Source: Syntrophaceae bacterium UBA2280 (GTDB taxonomy: Bacteria; Desulfobacterota; Syntrophia; Syntrophales; Smithellaceae). From it: 64,000 nt of DNA. Shown one piece after another: positions 17,170-25,245 of the stretch (positions are counted from its first letter, which is position 1; the number at the start of each line of letters is the position of its first letter). A program made the translations under genes and the position numbers. The notes under the pieces are model-generated. The model was not told the DNA's origin, made no database searches, and saw only the letters and a list, made by a program, of their open reading frames with translations. The stretch lies in NCBI GenBank assembly GCA_002347685.1, contig DDWS01000002.1, positions 20,830-84,829 on the forward strand, read 5' to 3'.

Positions 17170-18909
17170 ATGGTTAAGAAAAATCAGGATGCTGTTTTGC
17201 TTGAAAAAAGCCCGACAGGCATCAAGGGGCTCGATGAAATCACGAAGGGCGGACTTCCCAAGGGGCGGCCGACCCTGATCTGCGGCTCCGCAGGCTGCGG
17301 CAAAACACTTTTCGCCATGGAGTTTCTCATGCGGGGCGCCATGGATTACGGGGAACCCGGAGTCTTTATGACTTTTGAGGAGACGCCCGCGGATCTTGCG
17401 AAGAACTTCATCTCTCTGGGTTTTGATATCAACGACATGATGTCACGAGGTCTCATCGCCATGGACCACGTTTACATCGAGCGAACCGAGATTGAGGAGA
17501 CAGGAGAGTACGATCTGGAAGGCTTGTTCATCCGCCTGGGGAGCGCCATTGATTCCGTCGGCGCAAAACGGGTTGTCCTGGATACCATCGAAGCGCTTTT
17601 CTCGGGGCTCTCCAATGCCGCGATCGTCCGGGCGGAGCTTCGAAGGCTTTTTCACTGGCTGAAAAAACGCGGCGTGACGGCTATTGTGACAGGCGAAAGC
17701 GGCGACAAGACGCTCACACGCTACGGGCTTGAAGAATACGTGGCCGATTGCGTGATTTTCCTCGACTTCCGCATCGACGAACAAATTTCCACCCGCCGTC
17801 TGCGGATTATCAAGTACCGCGGCTCATCTCACGGCGCCGACGAGTATCCCTTCCTGATTGACGAGGGCGGCCTGTCTATTCTGCCCATCACGTCCCTGGG
17901 GCTCGACTACCCCGTTTCCTCACAGCGAGTCTCCACGGGCGTTCCCAAGCTCGATGCCATGTTTGAAGGAAAAGGGTTCTACCGGAACAGCACCATACTC
18001 ATCTCCGGCACGGCGGGCACCGGCAAAACAAGCCTGGCGACGACCTTTGCCGATGCCGCGTGCAGGCGAGGCGAGCGCTGCCTGTATTTTGCCTTCGAAG
18101 AATCTCCCAGCCAGATCATCCGCAACATGGCTTCCATCGGCATGGATCTCGCCCCGTGGGTAAAGAAGGGACTTCTGCGGTTTCATTCGGTGAGGCCTTC
18201 ACTTTACGGCCTCGAGATGCATCTGCTCACCTTCCACAAGGTGATCAACGAGTTCAAGCCCCAGGTTTTCATCGTGGACCCGATCAGCAACCTGAGCGCC
18301 GCGGGATCCGCATCAGAGGTCAAATCCATCCTGACGCGCCTGATCGATTATTTGAAAATGACCAATATCACGACCTTCCTGACGGACCTCACCCGCTATG
18401 AAGGCAGCCTTGAACACACCAGTGAAGAGATATCATCGCTCATCGATACATGGCTGCTCGTACGGGATATCGAACTCAACGGGGAACGCAACCGGGGCCT
18501 CTATATTTTGAAGTCCCGCGGCATGGCCCACTCAAACCAGATCCAGGAATTTCTGCTGACGAATAAGGGCATTGACCTGATCGACATTTATACCGGTTCC
18601 GGCGAAGTCTTAACCGGCAGTGCCCGGGCCGCCCAGGAAGCCGAAGAAAATGCCGCTGATCTGTTACGCCGCCGTGAGGTGGAGAGCAAACTGCGCGCGC
18701 AGGAGCGCAAAAAAAATGCCCTGGAAGCGAACATCGCCGCGCTACGCGCCGAATTTGATGTGGAAACGCTGGAGGTGCATTTGATGGCGGAAGAAGAACA
18801 AGTAAGACAGGCTATCGAGGCGAAAAACCGGCTTGATATGGCACAGCTTCGCAAGGGGAAAACTTCAGATCCGCAGGCGACACGCTCGAAGAAAAAAGCA
18901 AAAGGATAG
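17170..18909 (+). CDS. kaiC: KaiC-like double-RecA ATPase
   Basis: A 579-residue protein with two KaiC/RecA domains. CI has Walker A GSAGCGKT near residue 39 and a T-F-E-E-T acidic pair. CII has GTAGTGKT near 280 and A-F-E-E-S. The site equivalent to the cyanobacterial phosphorylation pair is Ser422-Ser423 in E-I-S-S-L-I-D-T, so phosphorylation remains plausible. The C-terminus from about 480 is a long charged coiled coil, longer than in cyanobacterial KaiC. KaiA is absent. In non-photosynthetic bacteria KaiC/KaiB sets have been linked to stress adaptation. The start is supported by a GGGAG site. A kaiB begins two bases after its stop. Confidence 0.95.
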   Translation: MVKKNQDAVLLEKSPTGIKGLDEITKGGLPKGRPTLICGSAGCGKTLFAMEFLMRGAMDYGEPGVFMTFEETPADLAKNFISLGFDINDMMSRGLIAMDHVYIERTEIEETGEYDLEGLFIRLGSAIDSVGAKRVVLDTIEALFSGLSNAAIVRAELRRLFHWLKKRGVTAIVTGESGDKTLTRYGLEEYVADCVIFLDFRIDEQISTRRLRIIKYRGSSHGADEYPFLIDEGGLSILPITSLGLDYPVSSQRVSTGVPKLDAMFEGKGFYRNSTILISGTAGTGKTSLATTFADAACRRGERCLYFAFEESPSQIIRNMASIGMDLAPWVKKGLLRFHSVRPSLYGLEMHLLTFHKVINEFKPQVFIVDPISNLSAAGSASEVKSILTRLIDYLKMTNITTFLTDLTRYEGSLEHTSEEISSLIDTWLLVRDIELNGERNRGLYILKSRGMAHSNQIQEFLLTNKGIDLIDIYTGSGEVLTGSARAAQEAEENAADLLRRREVESKLRAQERKKNALEANIAALRAEFDVETLEVHLMAEEEQVRQAIEAKNRLDMAQLRKGKTSDPQATRSKKKAKG

Positions 18910-18910
18910 G

Positions 18911-19240
18911 ATGATGAAAGCTGTTTCAAAAACCAAGGGTAAAAAAACAAAGAGCGATGCGGCAGAAGAAGTCTGGAACCTGAGGTTGTATGTAGCCGGT
19001 CAGACCAGTAAATCCATTACGGCCTTTACTAATTTAAAGAAGATCTGCGAAGAGCATCTCGAGGGGCAATACCAAATTGAAGTGATCGACCTTTTAAAAA
19101 ATCCCCAGTTGGCCAAAGGGGACCAGATCATTGCCCTGCCGACACTGGTCCGGAAGCTACCCGAGCCGATTAAAAAAATTATCGGCGATCTGGCAAACAC
19201 GGAGCGCGTGCTGGTGGGGCTGGATATTAGATCAGTTTGA
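18911..19240 (+). CDS. kaiB: KaiB-like protein 1
   Basis: A 109-residue thioredoxin-fold KaiB homologue. After a basic N-terminal tail of about 22 residues, the domain runs W-N-L-R-L-Y-V-A-G-Q-T through I-I-A-L-P-T-L-V-R-K-L-P-x-P, the KaiB signature, and ends V-L-V-G-L-D. KaiB binds the CI ring of KaiC after a fold switch. It starts 2 bp after the kaiC stop, which supplies its AGGATAGG ribosome site, so the two are co-translated. The alternative upstream start inside kaiC is unlikely. Confidence 0.93.
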   Translation: MMKAVSKTKGKKTKSDAAEEVWNLRLYVAGQTSKSITAFTNLKKICEEHLEGQYQIEVIDLLKNPQLAKGDQIIALPTLVRKLPEPIKKIIGDLANTERVLVGLDIRSV

Positions 19241-19290
19241 GAATTCAGAATCCAGAATCCAGAATTCAGAATTCAGAAGGTAGAAGGCAG
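19241..19290. repeat. Heptamer repeat, copy 3 (left arm flanking a four-helix-bundle pseudogene)
   Basis: Tandem AGAATTC/AGAATCC-type heptamers start right after the kaiB1 stop. Seventeen bases at 19260-19276 are the exact reverse complement of 19690-19706, so this arm and the next repeat form an inverted pair around the gene between them. Confidence 0.75.
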
Positions 19291-19298
19291 GCGACTAA

Positions 19299-19681
19299 AT
19301 GAGGGAGTCGGCGAAGGGATTTGAAGACTTGGTGGTGTGGCAAAAGGCTCACCAGTTTGTGCTTGCTGCGTACCGTTTGACGCGGACATTCCCCCGATCT
19401 GAAATCTTTGGTCTGTCCTCACAATTTCGGCGCGCCGCCGTCTCGATTGCTGCAAATATTGCGGAAGGGTTCAAGAAACGTTCAAAAGCAGACAAACTAC
19501 GTTTTACAACATCGCGCAAGGTTCAATCGAAGAATCGCGATACTATTTAATTCTAGTCCTGGATCTTGAGTATGGCGATGTTTCCGAATTAAAACCTTTA
19601 ATTGAAGAGGTCAGTAAGTTATTAGAATCCTATTCGCAAGTTGTTCGGAATTCCGAAAACCAAGAAGTCAGAAGACAGTAG
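19299..19681 (+). pseudogene. Four-helix-bundle (S23/bTetra, 23S intervening-sequence type) protein, frameshifted
   Basis: The first frame encodes F-E-D-L-V-V-W-Q-K-A-H-Q-F and S-Q-F-R-R-A-A-V-S-I-A-A-N-I-A-E-G, hallmarks of the TIGR02436 family found in 23S rRNA intervening sequences and elsewhere. It stops after 83 codons. Shifting by one base at a T-run near 19502 restores the expected ending (Y-N-I-A-Q-G-S-I-E-E-S-R-Y-Y-L, then an acidic helix) up to TAG at 19681, about 127 residues in all. One T is therefore missing: a recent mutation or a sequencing error. It sits between kaiB1 and kaiB2 and is enclosed by inverted heptamer arms. The function of the family is unknown. Confidence 0.85.
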
Positions 19682-19715
19682 TCAAAATTCTGAATTCTGA
19701 ATTCTGTCTTCTTGA
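19663..19715. repeat. Heptamer repeat, copy 4 (right arm flanking the pseudogene)
   Basis: A short AGAAGTC/AGAAGAC run overlaps the end of the pseudogene, then TTCTGAA-type heptamers run to about 19715. It is the inverted partner of the arm at 19241-19290. Confidence 0.75.
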
Positions 19716-19736
19716 TTATTCCTTTGGAGAACAGAT

Positions 19737-20126
19737 ATGGCGGTAAAAAAAGTGAAAACAAGCACGAAGGAATTCGAAAAGGCGGCAGCGATGCATGACC
19801 CGGCGAAGTATGTTCTCCGGCTTTACATTACAGGCATGACCCCGCGATCAACCCGTGCCATTGCCGATGTCCGGAACCTCTGTGAAAAATATCTGGAAGG
19901 TGCCTACGAACTCAAGGTGATCGACATTTACCAGCAACCCAAACTGGCCGCCGGAGAACAGATTATTGCCACCCCGACGCTCATCAAACAACTGCCTATG
20001 CCCTTCAGGAAACTCATCGGCGACATGTCGGATGCGGAAAAGTTTCTTGTCGGCATCGATTTGAAAACCAAGAAGTCAGAAGACAGAGGTCAGAGGTCAG
20101 AGGTCAGAAGTCAGAAGACAGAATAA
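19737..20126 (+). CDS. kaiB: KaiB-like protein 2 with repeat-encoded tail
   Basis: A 129-residue KaiB paralogue. The core V-L-R-L-Y-I-T-G-M-T-P-R-S through I-I-A-T-P-T-L-I-K-Q-L-P and F-L-V-G-I-D-L matches KaiB. It is clearly related to kaiB1 but has a different N-terminus. The last 18 residues are hydrophilic, period seven, and encoded entirely by the heptamer repeat that starts near 20071. The repeat has therefore invaded or extended the 3' end of the gene. A TTTGGAGA ribosome site precedes the ATG. Two KaiB types with one KaiC suggests division of labour, which cannot be tested here. Confidence 0.92.
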   Translation: MAVKKVKTSTKEFEKAAAMHDPAKYVLRLYITGMTPRSTRAIADVRNLCEKYLEGAYELKVIDIYQQPKLAAGEQIIATPTLIKQLPMPFRKLIGDMSDAEKFLVGIDLKTKKSEDRGQRSEVRSQKTE

Positions 20127-20165
20127 AATAAACTTCTGGATTCTGGATTCTGACTTCTGTATTCT
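20071..20165. repeat. Palindromic heptamer repeat, copy 5
   Basis: AGAGGTC/AGAAGTC heptamers (left arm, inside the kaiB2 reading frame) are followed after an AT-rich turn by TTCTGGA/TTCTGAC heptamers (right arm). At least 12 bases are exactly complementary between arms. Confidence 0.75.
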
Positions 20166-20185
20166 ACTGCAAAGGAAATGAATCC

Positions 20186-21823
20186 ATGAAAAAACCGGAT
20201 AAAACCTACCAGCAGCTTTTAGATGATTTGCAGGCGCTCACCTTGCGGATGAAGGAATCCGAAGAGACGCTTCGCGCCATCTTAAGCGGTGAGGTGGATG
20301 GTCTGGTTGTCTCAACAGCGGAAGGTGATCGCGTCTTCACCCTGTCGGGCGCCGATCAACCTTACCGGATCATGGTTGAAACCATGAACGAAGGGGCTGT
20401 CACCCTGGCTGCCGACGGCACGATCCTCTTTTGCAACCAGCGTTTTGCGAGTATCGTCTCGGGGGATCTGGGTAGTATAATAGGATCTTCAATTAACCGA
20501 TATTTTTCATCAACAGACATTTCCCTGTTTAAGGGCTTGCTGGAGCGGGGCTTCAAGAAAAACATTAAGCTGGAACTGACCCTGAAAACCTCAGATAAAA
20601 AGTCCACACCGGTCTTGCTGTCCATCAGCGACCTGGAACATCTTGATGCGCCAGGCGTGGCGTGCATGGTGGTCACCGATCTGACGGAGCAAAAGATCAG
20701 TGAGGCATTGCGTGTGGAGGAAGCAGTACTGAAAAAAGCCCATGACAGGCTCGAAGCGCAGGTAGCAGAGCGGACGGTCGAACTTCGGTCGGCTCTTTCT
20801 GAAATTCAGGCGATGAAAGAACAGCTCGAAGCCGAAAATATTTACTTCCGTCATGAGAGCAAAACGAAATATCAACATGCCAATATTATCGGGCAAAGCG
20901 ACGGCCTCAAGTATGTTCTGCACCGGGCCGAGCAAGTGGCTCCGACCAACGCAACGATCCTCATTCTCGGGGAAACCGGTACGGGGAAAGAATTGATCGC
21001 CGCCGCCATCCATAACCTGAGCTCCCGCAGTCAACGGCCTTTGTTCACGGTCAACTGTGCCGCGCTTCCGGCCAATCTCATTGAGAGTGAATTATTCGGC
21101 CGCGAGAAAGGTGCCTTTACCGGGGCCGACAGCCGGCGAATCGGGCGGTTTGAGGTTGCCAACGGTTCCACCCTTTGCTTAGACGAAATCGGGGAGCTGC
21201 CGCTTGAGTTGCAGGCCAAACTCCTGAGAGTCATTCAGCATCACGAATTCGAGCGCCTGGGTTCATCCCAAACGATCAAGATTGACGTGCGGATTGTGGC
21301 GACGACCAATCGGGATCTCGTCGAAGAGGTCCGTCAGGGGCGGTTCCGGCAGGATCTTTTTTACCGGTTGAATGTCTTTCCCATCACGGTTCCGCCTCTC
21401 AGGCATCGCATAGATGACATCCCGCTGATGGTGGGATCCTTCATCGAACGGTATTCCAGGAAGATGGGCAAAAAGATCACATCGATTTCGAAGGAAACGA
21501 TGAAGACGCTGCAGGATTATCCGTGGCCCGGCAACGTTCGGGAACTGGAGAGCATCATTGAACGGGCCGTCATCCTGAGCCCCGGACCGGTTTTACAGCT
21601 GGTCGATAAACTGAAGGTTTCATCGTCGCCCATTGCAGGCCTGGTGCGAACCCTGGAAGAGACGGAGCGAAACCAGATCCTAAAGATTCTTTCAGAAACC
21701 GAGGGACGGATTGAAGGGAATGACGGGGCTGCAACGATCCTGGGTATCAACGCAAGCACGCTGCGCGCCAGGATGCATAAACTCGGCATTGCCCGGACCG
21801 GCACGATAGACACAAACCCGTAA
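20186..21823 (+). CDS. PAS sigma-54-dependent activator (EBP 2)
   Basis: A 545-residue enhancer-binding protein. A short N-terminal helix and a PAS domain (about residues 61-170) lead into a coiled coil at 180-225. The AAA+ domain has GETGTGKE near 262 and GAFTGA near 309, and a Fis-type HTH lies at about 490-540. From the coiled coil onward it closely parallels the 921-residue activator at 14115, including L-G-S-S-Q-T-I-K and the S-T-L-R-A-R-M-H-K-L-G-I recognition helix. The two probably read the same DNA site but sense different inputs. The nearest sigma-54 promoter with a paired dyad lies about 250-400 bp downstream, ahead of the DUF932 gene. Confidence 0.95.
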   Translation: MKKPDKTYQQLLDDLQALTLRMKESEETLRAILSGEVDGLVVSTAEGDRVFTLSGADQPYRIMVETMNEGAVTLAADGTILFCNQRFASIVSGDLGSIIGSSINRYFSSTDISLFKGLLERGFKKNIKLELTLKTSDKKSTPVLLSISDLEHLDAPGVACMVVTDLTEQKISEALRVEEAVLKKAHDRLEAQVAERTVELRSALSEIQAMKEQLEAENIYFRHESKTKYQHANIIGQSDGLKYVLHRAEQVAPTNATILILGETGTGKELIAAAIHNLSSRSQRPLFTVNCAALPANLIESELFGREKGAFTGADSRRIGRFEVANGSTLCLDEIGELPLELQAKLLRVIQHHEFERLGSSQTIKIDVRIVATTNRDLVEEVRQGRFRQDLFYRLNVFPITVPPLRHRIDDIPLMVGSFIERYSRKMGKKITSISKETMKTLQDYPWPGNVRELESIIERAVILSPGPVLQLVDKLKVSSSPIAGLVRTLEETERNQILKILSETEGRIEGNDGAATILGINASTLRARMHKLGIARTGTIDTNP

Positions 21824-21862
21824 AATCAGCATCCGGGAGTCCCTCCGCGGGCGCCCGGTTTG

Positions 21863-22004
21863 GAGACTGTGTCGCCATTGCAATAATTGTCATTCCGAAT
21901 CCCGCGAAGGCGGGATGAGGAATCTTTAAGGCGTTGGATTTATTAAAGACAAGATTTCTCGCTTCGCTTCGAAATGACATGAAAATGAATTATGACACAG
22001 TCTC
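21863..22004. mobile_element. MITE-like 142-bp element with 11-bp terminal inverted repeats
   Basis: The ends are GAGACTGTGTC (21863-21873) and its exact complement (21994-22004). Inside is a second, nearly perfect inverted pair (GTCATTCCGA / TCGAAATGAC) and a small CCCGC/GCGGG hairpin. No coding frame is present. A clear target duplication was not seen; TTG abuts both ends. Confidence 0.6.
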
Positions 22005-22076
22005 TTGATCGGGAATGAATCACAGGATCGATTGCCTGGACCCCCCTTATTTCTGCCTGAAACCCGTTCTTAATAT

Positions 22077-22111
22077 CCCTCAGCATCTTGAGGTTCCACC
22101 AAATACTGAGG
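22077..22111 (+). promoter_or_regulatory. Paired-dyad upstream activator site, copy A
   Basis: Two tandem 16-bp dyads, CCTCAGCATCTTGAGG and CCACCAAATACTGAGG, separated by two bases and preceded by C. The same 35-bp layout recurs at 52356 and 59752. It lies 131 bp upstream of a sigma-54 promoter, the usual place for an enhancer-binding-protein site. The 96 bp between site and promoter show nothing else. Confidence 0.75.
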
Positions 22112-22207
22112 CCGATTCAGTTCATTTACGCTTCGCATCCACTTCTATCTTTCACCTAACTACATATTATTAAATATGAATGACGCATTCTGTGATTATT
22201 CCGATGA

Positions 22208-22224
22208 TTGGCAGGCTCCTTGCT
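22208..22224 (+). promoter_or_regulatory. Sigma-54 promoter before the DUF932 gene
   Basis: TTGGCAGGCTCCTTGCT matches the -24/-12 consensus (TGGCA and TTGCT with correct spacing). The start of transcription is expected near 22236, giving a leader of about 100 nt to the DUF932 start. Confidence 0.8.
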
Positions 22225-22336
22225 CTTTCATGGTCTGTGATTGATTGAGGAAATCTTATTTTATTGATCCGCTTGCTCCGGCGAAAGCGTGGAGGAGGCA
22301 ACCGGGTCGAAATATTTAACTGCAAAGGAAATGAAA

Positions 22337-23434
22337 ATGGCCAGGCACATGGATTCGTCCGATACGGATTTCGATGCGAAATTTCTCGGATGGCAGAAGA
22401 AACATTCTGGAGAGATTTTCCCTGTGTTCAATATCACCATGGCCGGCCATCCATTGTGCTATTCAACCGTTTCGGAGACAACGCTACGCAAACTGAATCT
22501 GCGGATTCCGCAAACGAGATCCCCCTATCCTGACACGGCGCAGGCGCCTTGGAGCGATTTGGGCGTGGATCTGAAGCATCCCCGGACAGCTCATGAAGCT
22601 ATCCGGATGGCCGGACTGGATTATCCGGTGGTAAAGTACCCGATTAGTCTGCACGCAGGGCCCAATCCGGAAATGTTCGCGACCATGCGAACGGATACCT
22701 GTGAAGTTCTGGGTTTTGTCCATGCCGATTACGAACCCATACAAAATACCGACGCTTTCACATTTTTCGATACTCTGGTTGCCGGGTCTGAGGCGACTTA
22801 CGAAATCGCCGGCCTGCTGGGCAGGGGAGAACGGGTCTGGCTTCTGGCAAGACTCACCGGTGATATTAATGTCCACGGCAATGACATTGTGAATAAATAT
22901 CTGCTGCTCATCAACAGTCATGACGGCAGCGCACATGTCCGGGTCAAGGTAATGCCCATCCGGGTTGTCTGCAATAATACACTGACGTCTGCCCTGCAGG
23001 GCATGGGTGATATTATCGTCGGCGGGGCGCCTTCCACCCGGATGAATCCCGAACAGGCGCTCACCATTCTGACCATGTCCAATTCCCTGTACGAACAGCT
23101 CGACTGCGTGTTCAACGCCATGGCGGCAAAGTCGATTACAGACAAACAACTACAGGAGTATGTGCGCGTTTTGGTTCCGGATAAAGAAGGGGATACGGAT
23201 ACGGCGAGGACCGCGGTCATCCGAAACCATGTGCTTCATTTGCATGAAGCAGGACGGGGTGTAAATCTGGCGCGCGGCACGGTTTGGGGGGCTTTCAACA
23301 GCGTGGCCGAATATACGGATCACATGATGGTCGAAGAAGATTCGAGTACAAGATTAAATTCCGTCTGGTTTGGACGCGGCGAGCATTTAAAGGTGAAGGC
23401 GTTTCGCTTAGCCCAGCGGCTGATGCAGGCATGA
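22337..23434 (+). CDS. DUF932 / TIGR03299 phage-plasmid-like protein
   Basis: A protein of 365 residues from the ATG at 22337, chosen because AAAGGA lies 7 bp upstream; in-frame starts further up lack good sites. The DUF932 family is common on phages and plasmids and its function is unknown. Typical segments are visible: H-A-D-Y-E-P-I-Q-N, L-G-R-G-E-R-V-W-L-L-A, Y-L-L-L-I-N-S-H-D-G-S and I-R-V-V-C-N-N-T-L. It seems complete, without membrane segments. It is driven by a sigma-54 promoter and followed closely by a radical SAM gene. No other phage genes are nearby, so it appears domesticated into a stress or envelope regulon. Confidence 0.85.
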   Translation: MARHMDSSDTDFDAKFLGWQKKHSGEIFPVFNITMAGHPLCYSTVSETTLRKLNLRIPQTRSPYPDTAQAPWSDLGVDLKHPRTAHEAIRMAGLDYPVVKYPISLHAGPNPEMFATMRTDTCEVLGFVHADYEPIQNTDAFTFFDTLVAGSEATYEIAGLLGRGERVWLLARLTGDINVHGNDIVNKYLLLINSHDGSAHVRVKVMPIRVVCNNTLTSALQGMGDIIVGGAPSTRMNPEQALTILTMSNSLYEQLDCVFNAMAAKSITDKQLQEYVRVLVPDKEGDTDTARTAVIRNHVLHLHEAGRGVNLARGTVWGAFNSVAEYTDHMMVEEDSSTRLNSVWFGRGEHLKVKAFRLAQRLMQA

Positions 23435-23469
23435 ATACTTCAGCAACATCACGGAAGGGTGGTTTCATC

Positions 23470-25170
23470 ATGAGAAAAGATTTGACGGTCATCGGGATTA
23501 TTCCTCAATATCCAAGTCATTCTCAAAACAATATCTACGCGAAAATCAGAATGCCTGCGGTGGGCATTCTGGCTGTCATGAGCCAGATTTCACATCATCC
23601 CCGGTGTAAGGATGTCTATGCTATCGACGAAAACAATTACGGCGGACCACTCACAGATCAGGGCTTGCCGGATCACTTCGTTTTGCAGACCGGCAAGCCC
23701 GCGAACCTGGCTCTTTTCTACGGGGGGATGAGTAATTCAATCCCCCGAATGTTTTCACTGGCACGCCAATATCAGGGTTTCGGCGCCATTACGATTGCCG
23801 GAGGCAGTCATGTTGACGCCCTGCCGCAAGAAGCGCTTCATTCCGGCATTGATATAGTGGTTCACGGTGAAGGGGAAGAGACGATTTTAGAACTGCTGGC
23901 TGTGCTGGCGGCTGACAAAAACGGTGTTCCACAAAACCGGACCGCGCTGGCCTCGGTTTCGGGGATCAGCTTTCTTGATGAAACGGGCGCCCATGTCTTT
24001 ACCGGCAGGCGTGAACCGATTTGCGACCTGAATACCTTGGCCGATACCGACCTGACCCTGATTAAATACATGAAGAAAAGATGGAGCGCCATCCCCATCA
24101 ACCGGGGTCGCGGCTGCAATTTTAACTGCGAATTCTGCGTCGTCAATAAACAATACGGACGCTATAAATCCGCTTCGGTGGAGACGGCTTTGCGGCAGAT
24201 GATCCGATATGCCGATCTGGGGTACAGGGATTTCTTCTTTACCGACGACAATTTCGCTCAAAGACCCCAGGAGGCCATCGCGCTTTGCGACGCGATCAGC
24301 GATTATAAAAGAAAATTCCGAAAAAAGATCGATATCGTTGTCCAGGTGCGCACGGAAGCGGCGGAAAACGACGCATTGATCGAGGCCATGCGCAGGGCCG
24401 GTGTGACCACGCTGGCTATCGGTTACGAAAGTCCGGTGAGCGAAGAATTGCAGGCGATGCGGAAAGGTGTGACGGTGGAAAAGCTGATTGCACGTTCTAA
24501 AAAACTGTCCGGCTACTTTTACCTGCACGGTATGTTCATTTTTGGCTATCCGGCAAGAAGACAGGCGGGGGAAGACTTTCGCATCACGATCAAGCAGTGG
24601 GCTCAATCCTTCAAGACGTTTGTTGAAAAAGCAAGGATAGACACGATTCAACTGCTCAATGCCGTGCCACTGCCCGGATCCGATCTGAGATCGAGACTGG
24701 AGCACGAAGGGCGAATCCTCCCCTTGTCGATGGTGGGATGGGATAGGTATGACGGCCTGTTTCTCTGTTACGATCCGAGGCCGGACGGATTCGATCCGGA
24801 TGATCTTCAGAATATGCCAAAAACGCTGATGAAAAAGAAATACCTCGGAGGATTCTTGAGCCGGAAATTAAACTACGGCAATTGGCTGAATTGGGTGTAC
24901 CTGGCCACCATCGGCTTTCCCATTCAGTTTATCGGATTTTATTCCCGGCGGTTTGTGCAACATGTGGCAGAAAGATTAAAGGCGGGAAAGACCGAGCGCC
25001 GGCATACTCCGGTGCATACCCTTTTTACCGTGCCGCTTGCCAATGCCTGGGGAGATATCAAGCGCAGATGGAGAAATCTGTTTGTCAAGACCTATGCGGG
25101 CGCCATCACGAAGCGGTGGTTCAAAGAATACCAACATAGCGGATATATCAACACGCTGCGGCAACTGTAA
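23470..25170 (+). CDS. B12-binding-domain radical SAM protein
   Basis: A protein of 566 residues from ATG 23470, which has a GGAAGGGTGG ribosome site; an ATG at 23431 overlapping the DUF932 stop is a less likely start. Residues 1-160 resemble a cobalamin-binding domain (A-I-T-I-A-G-G-S-H-V-D-A and D-I-V-V-H-G-E-G-E-E-T). The radical SAM cluster C-x3-C-x2-C is Cys216, Cys220 and Cys223. The C-terminal third is basic. Proteins of this class methylate or rearrange lipids and natural products, including hopanoids; the substrate is unknown here. Probably co-transcribed with DUF932. Confidence 0.9.
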   Translation: MRKDLTVIGIIPQYPSHSQNNIYAKIRMPAVGILAVMSQISHHPRCKDVYAIDENNYGGPLTDQGLPDHFVLQTGKPANLALFYGGMSNSIPRMFSLARQYQGFGAITIAGGSHVDALPQEALHSGIDIVVHGEGEETILELLAVLAADKNGVPQNRTALASVSGISFLDETGAHVFTGRREPICDLNTLADTDLTLIKYMKKRWSAIPINRGRGCNFNCEFCVVNKQYGRYKSASVETALRQMIRYADLGYRDFFFTDDNFAQRPQEAIALCDAISDYKRKFRKKIDIVVQVRTEAAENDALIEAMRRAGVTTLAIGYESPVSEELQAMRKGVTVEKLIARSKKLSGYFYLHGMFIFGYPARRQAGEDFRITIKQWAQSFKTFVEKARIDTIQLLNAVPLPGSDLRSRLEHEGRILPLSMVGWDRYDGLFLCYDPRPDGFDPDDLQNMPKTLMKKKYLGGFLSRKLNYGNWLNWVYLATIGFPIQFIGFYSRRFVQHVAERLKAGKTERRHTPVHTLFTVPLANAWGDIKRRWRNLFVKTYAGAITKRWFKEYQHSGYINTLRQL

Positions 25171-25245
25171 GGAAGGAAGCCCGGGGATGGCTTGATGCCG
25201 TAAGCACCGCATGCGTATAACACTTATTTGACAAGGGAGGATACA

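Noticed and set aside
13307..20165. CRISPR array made of the heptamer repeats
   Set aside because: The units are 7 bp, contiguous and degenerate, without spacers or cas genes.
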